Part shown: piece by piece, positions 37,063-45,289 of the stretch
Numbering within the stretch: the stretch's first letter is position 1
How the letters are laid out: the number at the start of each line of letters is the position of its first letter
Assembly: GCF_900177665.1 (NCBI RefSeq)
Contig: NZ_FXAW01000008.1
Coordinates: forward strand, 186,001-250,000
Length of the DNA stretch: 64,000 bases
Source of the DNA: Marivirga sericea
Lineage (GTDB): Bacteria; Bacteroidota; Bacteroidia; Cytophagales; Cyclobacteriaceae
Direction of reading: 5' to 3'
Made by a program: the position numbers and the translations under genes
Notes under the pieces: model-generated
Databases searched by the model: none
Told to the model about the DNA's origin: nothing
The model's input: only the letters and a program-made list of their open reading frames with translations

Positions 37063-38259
37063 ATGGGAGCAATTTCTGAATTTTACATTTCTAATTATCC
37101 GGTATTTACTACCAGTAAGAGTTACTACCAAGAAGTAGTGAACCTTATATTCTTAAGTTCTGACTTTCACGTATTCGAACGGTCTTTATCAGAAAGAAAT
37201 CAACTGACATGGGGAGATAGTTATAAACATGAATATGAGCTTGAAGAAGTAAAAGCCTTTTGCTCAACTGCAAAAATTTGTAAAGAGCGATTAGAATTAT
37301 TTGGAGCTTCATATGAGAAAGCTAAAGCTAATTTTGAAAATGTTATTGAATCATTAAAGGAGGATGAAATTTATGATTTTCTATTATCTGAAGAAATAAC
37401 TTATGAGAGCTATTTAGAAAACATCAAGGAAATAATCACCTCAAAACTAAAAACTTCATCTTTTGATCTCAACTCTTACAAAAGCTTTAAAGATTACCTT
37501 CAAGAATATGAACTCGTAATTGAAGATCAAAATATTGCTTTAAGTTTATGGTCAATTTTGCATGTTGTTGAACCTGAAGCAAAGGTTGAATACAATTTAA
37601 CAGATATTATTGAAAGCGGTTGGACGGTAGATTGCCCAAGTAAATCAGTTCAAACTGAGAAGATAATAGTATTAACGGAGGGTAAAACGGATACTGAATT
37701 TTTGAAAGCTGGTCTTAACAAGTTTTTCCCACAATTAGAAGGTTATTACCATTTTATGGATTTTGAAACTTCTAGATATGAGGCTAATGCTTCAAGGTTG
37801 GTTCATTCGATTAAATCATTTGTTGGATCAGGAATAAAAAATCGAATCATTGCAATATTTGATAATGACTCTGCAGCAAAAAAAGAAATTAATAACTTAA
37901 AAAAAGTACAACTTCCAGATAACATTAGAGTACTACAATATCCTAATATAGATTTAGCAAAAGAATATCCAACTATTGGTCCAACAGGAATTCAAAACAT
38001 GGATATTAATGGATTAGCAGGTAGTATTGAAATGTATTTAGGTAGAGACTGCTTAATCGAAGATGAGAAATTCATTCCAATACAGTGGACAGGATACATG
38101 GAAACCATAGATAAATATCAAGGTGTTGTTTTACAGAAAGAACATATTCAAAAAAGATTTAGAAAAAAGGTAAAGGAATTTCACTCAGTTGAAACAGTGG
38201 CTGATAATTGGAAAGAACTAATTTCGATAATTGAGCTAATGAACAATACATGGCAATAA
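37063..38259 (+). CDS. Cassette 6: protein with C-terminal Toprim-like domain
   Basis: 398 residues. The first 200 are helical and unrecognised. From about residue 200 there is a Toprim-like pattern: a strand followed by the Glu of LTEGKTDTEFLK (near 206) and then IIAIFDNDSA (near 265), the acidic DxD-like motif. Toprim domains bind Mg2+ in topoisomerases, primases, OLD nucleases and defence proteins. With a helical N-terminal half this resembles HEPN/Toprim-type proteins, but the HEPN RxxxxH motif was not found. Nuclease function is inferred. Confidence 0.65.
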   Translation: MGAISEFYISNYPVFTTSKSYYQEVVNLIFLSSDFHVFERSLSERNQLTWGDSYKHEYELEEVKAFCSTAKICKERLELFGASYEKAKANFENVIESLKEDEIYDFLLSEEITYESYLENIKEIITSKLKTSSFDLNSYKSFKDYLQEYELVIEDQNIALSLWSILHVVEPEAKVEYNLTDIIESGWTVDCPSKSVQTEKIIVLTEGKTDTEFLKAGLNKFFPQLEGYYHFMDFETSRYEANASRLVHSIKSFVGSGIKNRIIAIFDNDSAAKKEINNLKKVQLPDNIRVLQYPNIDLAKEYPTIGPTGIQNMDINGLAGSIEMYLGRDCLIEDEKFIPIQWTGYMETIDKYQGVVLQKEHIQKRFRKKVKEFHSVETVADNWKELISIIELMNNTWQ

Positions 38260-38265
38260 GAACGA

Positions 38266-38400
38266 CACCACAACATTCTGTATAAATTATGGCTTTTAGT
38301 AGGTTATTGATACTTTAGGTCTTTGTAGATTACCTCGGTAGTAAACTTAAATTTTAGTACTTTTAATCTGCCACAAATTTATACAGTGGCGTTGGCGATC
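38266..38400 (+). other. attC-like site 6 (135 bp)
   Basis: Left core CACCACAAC (38266-38274), right core GGCGTTGGCGATC, crossover G38391|T38392. The stem CTGTATAAATTATGGC pairs with GCCACAAATTTATACAG. The left core complements the start of cassette 6 over 9 bases. A shorter relative of sites 3 and 7. Confidence 0.88.
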
Positions 38401-38601
38401 ATCCGTGGTGCTGAGTCTGGGACTTCATGAAATTATTGAGGTTGGCAAGTTTGCAGTAGTAGCAATTGCGAATTTCATCATGCTTACTGAACTTAGCTTT
38501 TAACTATTATTCTAAAACATCGAAAAGAGAAAAGACGAGGAAGTTAACGACTAGGCATTATACTTTTTAAATTAAGACACTTAAATTACAGTTTTAGCAA
38601 A
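38401..38601 (+). other. Long non-coding leader of cassette 7
   Basis: About 200 bases between the site 6 core and the cassette 7 gene. No gene is seen. An imperfect inverted repeat (ATGAAATT near 38429, AATTTCAT near 38473) could be a worn recombination site or a regulatory hairpin. No clear promoter. Confidence 0.35.
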
Positions 38602-39054
38602 ATGACCAGAAAAATGAAGAATATATTTACCTATATAATTATTTCAGTTTCATTGTTTATGTCCTCATGCGATACTGCAGGACTTTCAGAAGTCCCAATG
38701 GAACAATTTATTGGTACATGGTCATTACAAGGTCGTGGAATGTTTGAGGGAATGGAAATTGAAATCACAAAAGAGGACGAACTATTAATTGGAAGAGTGA
38801 GCAAGTTAAATGACAATAAATATATCCAGTTATTCTCCGTAAATAATGACGTATGGGTCAGCGAAATAAGTAGAAGATCCAATTATCAGTTTCGCTTGAC
38901 TGAAAAAAAGATTGCAAGAGAACTTTTTGCCTTATACGGACTGTCATCTTCTAATGAGTTTAAAGTCGAATTTATAGATAAGGATACTATTGGACTTTCA
39001 GAAGAAGGAAAAGATCCGAAAAATGCAACAATTCGTTACGTGCGAATAAAATGA
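38602..39054 (+). CDS. Cassette 7: small lipoprotein of unknown function
   Basis: 150 residues with a lipoprotein signal (lipidated Cys in MSSCDTAG, near residue 23; an internal ATG at residue 5 is an alternative start). The mature part is beta-rich (QFIGTWSLQGRG, then paired strands), like small lipocalin-type Bacteroidota lipoproteins. No catalytic motif. It is the only gene of its cassette and is preceded by a long leader. Confidence 0.72.
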   Translation: MTRKMKNIFTYIIISVSLFMSSCDTAGLSEVPMEQFIGTWSLQGRGMFEGMEIEITKEDELLIGRVSKLNDNKYIQLFSVNNDVWVSEISRRSNYQFRLTEKKIARELFALYGLSSSNEFKVEFIDKDTIGLSEEGKDPKNATIRYVRIK

Positions 39055-39055
39055 C

Positions 39056-39256
39056 GATCGCCAACATTCTGTCATAAATCATGGCTGTTAGTAGGTTATT
39101 GTTCTTTCAGTTCGTTGCAGAAAGCCCGCCAATCCGCAGGATTGCCTTATTGATGAAAATTAATTTAATAAGCCAATCCTGCGGATTGCCTCGGTAGTTA
39201 ACTGAAATTTTTATACTTTTAATCAGCCACGAATTTATACAGTTGCGTTAGCAAAA
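39056..39256 (+). other. attC-like site 7 (201 bp)
   Basis: Left core GATCGCCAAC (39056-39065), right core TGCGTTAGCAAAA, crossover G39247|T39248. The stem CTGTCATAAATCATGGCTG pairs with CAGCCACGAATTTATACAG. The left core complements the start of cassette 7 over 10 of 10 bases. The interior is strongly similar to site 3, including GCGGATTGCCTCGGTAGTTA. Confidence 0.92.
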
Positions 39257-39297
39257 ATTGAATCCACCCTAACCAATGTAACATTACCAAAAATAAT

Positions 39298-40392
39298 ATG
39301 AAGCATCTAATAATCTTATTATTCCTAGTGATTACGCTTTATCCTTTAACCGCTCAGGATATTAAAATTGGACCAAGACCTCAAGAACCAACAGAGCCAT
39401 ACCCTTATTTTTCAGAGGATATAATGTTTCAAAATAAAGAAGCAAATATTACATTATCTGGTACATTAACTCTACCTAATGGCCAAACTGATTTTCCAAT
39501 AGTGGTTTTAATATCTGGGAGCAGCGCGCATAATAGAAATCAAGAAGTAGCAGGACATAAACCATTTTTAGTAATCGCTGACTACCTAACCTCAAACGGA
39601 ATTGGTGTTTTGAGGTATGATGACAGAGGTGTTGGGCAGTCAGAAGGAGAATATGAAATCGCTGCTTACGCTGAAATAGCAAGTGATGTAGAAAGCGCAG
39701 TTGCCTACTTGAAGTCTAGAAAAGACGTCAATTCAAAGAAAATTGGTCTGATTGGTCATAGTGGAGGTGGATTGATAGCTCCATTAGTTGCTTCCCGAAG
39801 AAAGGATATAAGTTTTATCGTGATGATGGCTGCCCCAGCCATCCCTGGATATGAGCTGATTTTACTACAGACAGAAACCCTTAATAAAGCCAAAGGAATT
39901 AGCGATGATAAAACACAAGTCGAATTAGCCTTTTATGAAAGCATTTTTAGTGCTGTTATTGAATCCAGTGATTTAGATGAGACCAGATCTGACCTTTCAG
40001 CATCTTTTAAAGCTCAACCAGAGAGTTTACCTGAAGAAGTGAAAGTTGAGGACGTAAATAAAATTCTTCAGATATTTACGGCTGCATGGTTTCAAAATTT
40101 TCTCCAGTATGATCCAAGTGTCGCTTTGGAGCAGGTTGACTGTCCCGTTTTGGCAATAAATGGAGCAAAAGATCTGCAAATTCCAGGAGAAGAAAACTTA
40201 GATGCCATAAAATTGGCCTTAGATAAAGGAGGAAACGATATGGTGACGATCAAAAAAATGCCGAAACTGAACCATTTATTTCAAGAAGCTGACACGGGGT
40301 TGCCAGATGAGTATTCAACCATCGAACAGACTTTCTCACCGCTTGCATTAGAGGAAATTGAAGCTTGGATAAAGCTACAGACTAAAGAGTAA
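39298..40392 (+). CDS. Cassette 8: secreted alpha/beta hydrolase
   Basis: 364 residues with a signal peptide (cleavage near TAQ, residue 20). The alpha/beta hydrolase fold has the nucleophile elbow GHSGGG (near residue 154), an Asp in NGAKDLQIP and the catalytic His in KLNHLFQ near the end. The closest general type is the S9-like/acyl-esterase group of secreted Bacteroidota hydrolases. The substrate (ester or peptide) is not evident. It fills its cassette alone. Confidence 0.85.
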   Translation: MKHLIILLFLVITLYPLTAQDIKIGPRPQEPTEPYPYFSEDIMFQNKEANITLSGTLTLPNGQTDFPIVVLISGSSAHNRNQEVAGHKPFLVIADYLTSNGIGVLRYDDRGVGQSEGEYEIAAYAEIASDVESAVAYLKSRKDVNSKKIGLIGHSGGGLIAPLVASRRKDISFIVMMAAPAIPGYELILLQTETLNKAKGISDDKTQVELAFYESIFSAVIESSDLDETRSDLSASFKAQPESLPEEVKVEDVNKILQIFTAAWFQNFLQYDPSVALEQVDCPVLAINGAKDLQIPGEENLDAIKLALDKGGNDMVTIKKMPKLNHLFQEADTGLPDEYSTIEQTFSPLALEEIEAWIKLQTKE

Positions 40393-40397
40393 AGTAG

Positions 40398-40533
40398 TTT
40401 TGCTAACACTAAATATAGGTCATTGGGCAGATAGTGCTAAAGTTGAAAATGATTACATTTAAGAAAGTTTGTAAGGATTTGGAAGTTTGGAGCCTTGAAG
40501 TGCCCAACGCCCTATATTCTTAACGTTACCTGC
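40398..40533 (+). other. attC-like site 8 (136 bp)
   Basis: Left core TTTTGCTAAC (40398-40407), right core AACGTTACCTGC, crossover G40525|T40526. The stem AAATATAGGTCATTGGGCA pairs with TGCCCAACGCCCTATATTCT. The left core complements the start of cassette 8 over 10 of 10 bases. Nearly identical to site 5 inside, yet the outer cores differ, as cassette identity predicts. Confidence 0.93.
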
Positions 40534-40563
40534 AACCTAAATCGACATCCCAAGTAGAGAGCA

Positions 40564-41142
40564 ATGTATGAACAAATAAAAAAGGTGCTGAGCAGTTTAA
40601 TCCAACTTGATAAAGTAGAATTTGACTATTTTACAAGTAAACTGCAAATAAAAAATTTGAAGCGTAAAGAACTTCTTTTAAGGCAAGGACAAGTTTGTAA
40701 CCATTCCTATTTCATCAATAGTGGCTGTTTGCGATACTTCTACAATGTGGAAGGTGAGGAGATAACAGGGCAATTTTTTTTTGAGAACGGTTGGTATGCT
40801 GACTACGGTAGTTATTTATCAGGCAAACCTTCTACCCAAAATATTGAAGCTTTAGAAAAAACAGAAATACTTATGCTTTCCAAGGCAGAATTGGACAAAT
40901 TATTTGTGGAAATACCAAAATTTGAAAAATTTGGAAGATTAGTAGCTGAAAAAGCTTTTTTGGGCATACGACAATATAACGAGATACTTACCAAACAAAC
41001 ACCCGAAGAACGGTACCTGAATTTAATAAAAGATAGACCAAAAGTTATTGAATGTATACCTCAGCATTACATTGCTTCCTATTTAGGAATCAAAGCACCT
41101 TCGTTGAGTCGTATTAGAAAGCGTATTTTTGAAAATAAATGA
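40564..41142 (+). CDS. Cassette 9: Crp/Fnr-family regulator
   Basis: 192 residues with an N-terminal cyclic-nucleotide-binding-like domain (YFINSGCLRYFYNVEGEE, FFENGWYADYGS) and a C-terminal helix-turn-helix (IASYLGIKAPSLSRIRKRI). The ligand-contact residues of true cAMP receptors are not conserved, as is common in this Bacteroidota subgroup. It is the first gene of a cassette with four outer-membrane proteins and probably controls them. An inverted repeat at 41209-41242 is a possible operator. Confidence 0.85.
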   Translation: MYEQIKKVLSSLIQLDKVEFDYFTSKLQIKNLKRKELLLRQGQVCNHSYFINSGCLRYFYNVEGEEITGQFFFENGWYADYGSYLSGKPSTQNIEALEKTEILMLSKAELDKLFVEIPKFEKFGRLVAEKAFLGIRQYNEILTKQTPEERYLNLIKDRPKVIECIPQHYIASYLGIKAPSLSRIRKRIFENK

Positions 41143-41208
41143 AAATATTTTCACTGTTTTTCATTTCTTAACTTGGGTGAACGTTTAGCTATTCATTTTG
41201 ATAGAATT

Positions 41209-41242
41209 TTGTAACGTAAATAAACAATTTTAAACGTTACAA
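41209..41242. repeat. Inverted repeat before the first outer-membrane protein gene of cassette 9
   Basis: TTGTAACGT (41209-41217) and ACGTTACAA (41234-41242) are perfect complements 16 bases apart, ending 3 bases before the ATG at 41246. It could be the target of the Crp-like protein encoded just upstream. The ends GTAAC/CGTTAC also resemble attC outer cores, so a shrunken recombination site is possible. Confidence 0.45.
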
Positions 41243-41245
41243 GAA

Positions 41246-41941
41246 ATGAAAAACTTAATCCTAACTCTTGCAGTGAGTATATCCTGCCTTTTCGCACAAC
41301 TTGCAAGCGCACAAACCCATTTGGATGTTGGTGTCGGTTTGTCTAACCAAGACAATGGTTTACTGAGTATAGCAGTAAGAAAAGCATTCTCCGAAAAATT
41401 CCGGGCAGGAATTGAACTCCAAAGTGGTTTGGTAAACTACCGCTTTATTGGAGCTAAGGTTATCGATGAAGGCGTAAGCACCTCTATTAGCATTCCGTTT
41501 TCTGTAAGACTCTATGAGTTTAAAAAACTTCGACTTGATTACTATACAAGGGTTGGAGTGCGCTTTCAAAGTGTAGATCAATCTTTTGCTGACGAAAACA
41601 AATTACAAGCCAATACTTCTTTTGGCTTAAATGCTGAACTAGGATTGCAGGTGAGTCTGGCTTTAACTGAAAAGCTCAATGTTCAATCTGGTGTAACACT
41701 CCCTAATCTATTTGAAATCGACCCTGAGTTTATTTATGAAAATAATGTTACCAATCTTTTTGCCGGAGTGGGTTATCAATTATCCGAAAAATTAACTTTT
41801 ATGCTTAGGGCAAACGCAGGACCAGCAGCGGGTGCATCAGGTGACTCACAAAAATTCATATGGGGCTTACAAACTGGTCTCCGGTTTTCATTGAAGGGAA
41901 ATCAAAATACCTCAGCACTTCGCTTAGACCCACTTTACTAA
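41246..41941 (+). CDS. Cassette 9: outer-membrane beta-barrel protein A
   Basis: 231 residues with a signal peptide (MKNLILTLAVSISCLFAQ..., cleavage after SAQ near 23). The mature part alternates hydrophobic and polar residues in strand-like blocks and ends close to an aromatic residue, as in porin-like barrels. The DNA coding its signal peptide is identical over 31 bases to that of the third gene of the set (42698). Role unknown; probably an envelope protein controlled by the Crp-like regulator. Confidence 0.7.
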   Translation: MKNLILTLAVSISCLFAQLASAQTHLDVGVGLSNQDNGLLSIAVRKAFSEKFRAGIELQSGLVNYRFIGAKVIDEGVSTSISIPFSVRLYEFKKLRLDYYTRVGVRFQSVDQSFADENKLQANTSFGLNAELGLQVSLALTEKLNVQSGVTLPNLFEIDPEFIYENNVTNLFAGVGYQLSEKLTFMLRANAGPAAGASGDSQKFIWGLQTGLRFSLKGNQNTSALRLDPLY

Positions 41942-41980
41942 ACGAGAGAAATTAAAATCAATTTTAAAAACTGAAAAACT

Positions 41981-42676
41981 ATGAAAAATTTAATCATATT
42001 ATTTGCTTTTCTACTAGTTGGAATAAACGTAAATGCACAGAGTACATTAGAAACTACCTCTCAAAAAAGAAAAATTGGTTGGTTTATTACACCTGAATAC
42101 AGTACGATGTTTCTGAAAGACCACACTGGCCACACTGTTGGCTTCTCAATGGGAGTAAAACTATTTAAAGATCACCTTAAAATTGGTTATTACAATTACG
42201 GTAGAAGTGGTCCTATCAATTCATATACAATCAATACACCTTTACCTGAAGGTGTAAGCTACAAAGGCCAATCTTCAATTGATTTACGGGCAGATCACGG
42301 AGCTTTCGGTTTAATGATTGCACCATCATTCACACTTCGAAAATCAAAAATAGAAATTGACTTCCCTATAAACATTGGGTCAATAGGTGCTGGTTTTTAC
42401 TTGGCTGGTGATGACAGAAAGACGCCTGATAATAGGAGAGTTAGCGAATGGGAGAATGAGCTTTTTGAAGGAAATGATGCTGCTTTTGCAGGGATGTTTG
42501 AGTTTGGCGTTCGAGCTTTTGTACCCACTAAAATAGAAGGACTACAATGGGGTGTAGGTATGCATTATACGACCGTACAAGGCTGGACTACCTACGCAGA
42601 TCCTTCAGGTGATTTCTATAATAATAAGTTGAGGGCTTCAGTATTCGTAAATTTTGGTTCAAAACGAAGACAATAA
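41981..42676 (+). CDS. Cassette 9: outer-membrane beta-barrel protein B
   Basis: 231 residues with a signal peptide (cleavage after NAQ near residue 20). It has repeated strand-like blocks with many Gly and aromatic residues, for example IKLFKDHLKIGYYNYG-like stretches, and no enzyme motif. It lies 39 bp after protein A and 21 bp before protein C. The protein is about the same size as its neighbours but its signal sequence differs from theirs. Confidence 0.68.
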   Translation: MKNLIILFAFLLVGINVNAQSTLETTSQKRKIGWFITPEYSTMFLKDHTGHTVGFSMGVKLFKDHLKIGYYNYGRSGPINSYTINTPLPEGVSYKGQSSIDLRADHGAFGLMIAPSFTLRKSKIEIDFPINIGSIGAGFYLAGDDRKTPDNRRVSEWENELFEGNDAAFAGMFEFGVRAFVPTKIEGLQWGVGMHYTTVQGWTTYADPSGDFYNNKLRASVFVNFGSKRRQ

Positions 42677-42697
42677 CAATTTAAAAACATTAGAATT

Positions 42698-43363
42698 ATG
42701 AAGTACTTAATCCTAACTCTTGCAGTGAGTATATCATGCTTTTTTGCGCAATTTGTAAATGCTCAAATAAGTGCAAACGAACAACCCTCAAAAAAGAAAT
42801 TGCCTATTTATGGTGCTGTTAATGTGGGTTATGGAAACACCTTTTTCAGAGGTTATCTAGGTGAAATAGAAACCATTAATGATAACAGAGGTTTTGGCAG
42901 AAATGACGGCTACTCCTTTTCTACTTTTTATTATTGGGCACCGAAAGCATTTTTAGGCCTGGGTATTGGCACAGGCTTAAAGGGTATGCTTGCCCGACCT
43001 AATAAAGGTGGAGATAATGAAACCTACTCATATAACTACTATAATGTAGGAATAGGCATCAAAGATTATTTCCTTACCAAACGATTTAATGAAGGTTTTG
43101 CATTTAAAGCAAGTGTTGGTTATGGTCCTGCCAACGAACGAATGAAGTTTGGCAATACGGATACTTACGAGTTTCAAAATGCAAATGGCTTCACCTATTT
43201 GGGTGGTTTTGGGTATGCTATTCCATTTAAAAATAGCAATGCCGCATTTAATATTGATTTGGATTACGAGTACTCAAGCAAAAATGCCAAAATCACAGGC
43301 AATCCAAATACGGTCAAATTCATAACACACCATGTAAGTTTAAACGTAGGTATAATTTTCTAA
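42698..43363 (+). CDS. Cassette 9: outer-membrane beta-barrel protein C
   Basis: 221 residues. The signal peptide (MKYLILTLAVSISCFFAQ...) is almost the same as that of protein A, with 31 identical bases, while the mature barrel has diverged. The ending VSLNVGIIF is typical of a barrel's last strand. It resembles protein D in the middle region (YYNVGIGIKDYFLTKRFNEG against YYNLSLAAKYFVLSQEFNKG), so C and D are paralogues. Confidence 0.7.
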   Translation: MKYLILTLAVSISCFFAQFVNAQISANEQPSKKKLPIYGAVNVGYGNTFFRGYLGEIETINDNRGFGRNDGYSFSTFYYWAPKAFLGLGIGTGLKGMLARPNKGGDNETYSYNYYNVGIGIKDYFLTKRFNEGFAFKASVGYGPANERMKFGNTDTYEFQNANGFTYLGGFGYAIPFKNSNAAFNIDLDYEYSSKNAKITGNPNTVKFITHHVSLNVGIIF

Positions 43364-43383
43364 ATCTTTCAACATCACCAAAA

Positions 43384-44010
43384 ATGAAAAATAATTTAAT
43401 TGCAATCGCACTACTAATTTTTATATCAAATTTTGCCTTTAGTCAATCGAACAAAACACGCATTTTTGGCGAAGTTGGCTTAGGTGCTGGTCAAGCTTTT
43501 ATAAATTCTTCAGGCAAAGCTTCATTAGAAACTGCACTTGGAGGCACTTTTGAACCAGCCATTGGTAACAACCTGATGATGGCTTTTTATGTTTCGCCAG
43601 AAAAATGGAAAGGTTTGGGTATAGGTTCCCGAATACAAGGCACTTTTGGTTCACCAACCGATGGCACAAATAACAGCTCGTATGTTTTTAATTATTACAA
43701 TCTTTCCTTAGCTGCTAAGTATTTTGTTTTAAGCCAAGAGTTCAACAAAGGTCTGTATGTAAATGGAAGTTTTGGTTTTGGGCAATTTACAGCCAAACGA
43801 CTTAATGAATCGACCAACGAATACCAGCATCAATATGCTATTGGTACTTCTTTAATGGCTGGAATGGGTTACACCTTTCCATTTAAGAAGAATGCTTTGA
43901 GTATAGAAGTTCAGTATGAAAATGCTAATCGAAGTGGAACAGTTGATAGAATCGGTGAAGTGAGTTTTGGGAGTGGACAAATTGGTGGAAATATCATTTT
44001 ATCATTTTAA
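43384..44010 (+). CDS. Cassette 9: outer-membrane beta-barrel protein D
   Basis: 208 residues with a signal peptide ending FSQ near residue 21. Its barrel-like pattern ends in IGGNIILSF, a typical C-terminal strand with a final Phe. Paralogue of protein C by the shared middle block. It ends 12 bp before the epimerase pseudogene and belongs to the same cassette. Confidence 0.7.
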   Translation: MKNNLIAIALLIFISNFAFSQSNKTRIFGEVGLGAGQAFINSSGKASLETALGGTFEPAIGNNLMMAFYVSPEKWKGLGIGSRIQGTFGSPTDGTNNSSYVFNYYNLSLAAKYFVLSQEFNKGLYVNGSFGFGQFTAKRLNESTNEYQHQYAIGTSLMAGMGYTFPFKKNALSIEVQYENANRSGTVDRIGEVSFGSGQIGGNIILSF

Positions 44011-44022
44011 AAACACATCAAG

Positions 44023-44967
44023 ATGACAGATCAAATCCATACGGTTTTAGGGGCATCAGGTGCAATAGGGCGTGCTGTAATAAAAGAATTGCAAACTAAA
44101 GACTACCAAATAAGGGCAGTAGAACGGAACCCGCGAATTAAAAAGTTAGAATGTATTGTAGCAGATCTATTAATAGCCGATGATACAATACAAGCCATTA
44201 ATGGCTCTGCATACGTCTACTTATGTGTTGGTTTACCCTATGAAACAAAAATTTGGCAAAGAGATTGGCCACTGGTCATGCAAAATGTTATCAACGCTTG
44301 CGAAAAAACTAATGCTATTTTAATATTTTTGGATAACGTTTATATGTATGAACGCCCTTTTCCCGTCCCATTTTCCGAAAACCAACCTCAAAATCCAAGT
44401 ACTGCAAAAGGTAAGGCAAGGAAACAAACAGCAGATATATTGCTCACTGCCATAGCTAACAAGAGAATTCAAGGCGTTATTGGACGTTCTGCTGACTTTT
44501 ATGGCGAATATGCTAAAAATAGTATGTTTTATCCTTCTTTTTTAGAAAACTTATTGAAAGGAAAATCTTGACAATTTTTAAGTAAAAAAGGGGTGTCGCA
44601 TTCCTACGCATTTGTGGGCGACAATGCAAAAGCATTGGTAGCATTGGCGAGCGACTCAACAACTTATGGGAAAGTATGGCATTTGCCAGTCGGCAGACCC
44701 ATTAGTCCAACTGAAATTAATGAATTGATGAATGCCTCATTAGGTACTAATTTTGATTTAAAGTTTGTGCCAACATTTGTGAGAAAATTATTGGGTTTAT
44801 TTATCAAGCCAATTGCTGAAGTAGAGGAAATGCTTTATCAGTTTGAAACAGATTATGTGATGGATAGTCGTAAATTTATGACTCATTTTCCGAATTTTGA
44901 AGTAACACCTTATGAAGTTGGCATTTCAAAAATGATTCAATCATTTAAAGATGAATATCAAAATTAA
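44023..44967 (+). pseudogene. Cassette 9: NAD-dependent epimerase/reductase interrupted by one in-frame TGA
   Basis: The frame starts with an NAD(P)-binding motif (VLGASGAIGRAVIKEL). It reads 182 codons, stops at TGA 44569-44571, and resumes in the same frame; the continuation from 44572 (QFLSKKGVSHSYAFVGDNAK) to 44967 is the C-terminal half of the same atypical SDR/NmrA-like family. A single base change would restore about 314 residues. It is therefore a recently disabled gene, unless the stop is a sequencing error. The substrate cannot be told. Confidence 0.8.
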
Positions 44968-44981
44968 AAAAAGAAGAGGCA

Positions 44982-45117
44982 GCAGGTAACATCACCTATA
45001 CTTAATGTGGGTTTTGGTGCTAAATTGAAAGTAAATGGGTTTTAAAAAACATATTGGTAGGCGGAAAATTAAATGCATTCTAATCCCACACTAAGCATAG
45101 CCAGAGCGTTAGCGGCA
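44982..45117 (+). other. attC-like site 9 (136 bp)
   Basis: Left core GCAGGTAAC (44982-44990), right core AGCGTTAGCGGC, crossover G45108|T45109. The stem CACCTATACTTAATGTGGG pairs with CCCACACTAAGCATAG. The left core complements the start of cassette 9 (GTTACCTGC at 40525), 4.5 kb away, over 9 of 9 bases, which defines cassette 9 as one large unit. Confidence 0.9.
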
Positions 45118-45289
45118 ATGCGAAAAAAAATCATACTACTAAATAAGACCGAACAAATATTATAATAATCGGTAGTATTCGACATTTCATACTTCACTCA
45201 CACCTTTTTCCTACCCTAATAACACCCAAACCTTTGAATTCTCACATTAAATTTGTTCTCAAATAAATATTAACATTAATTTTATCAAT
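45118..45289 (+). other. Non-coding leader of cassette 10
   Basis: 172 AT-rich bases between the site 9 core and the first cassette 10 gene. TAAATTTG at 45248-45255 fits a -7 box, but no well-spaced -33 element is seen. Large enough to hold a cassette promoter. Confidence 0.35.
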
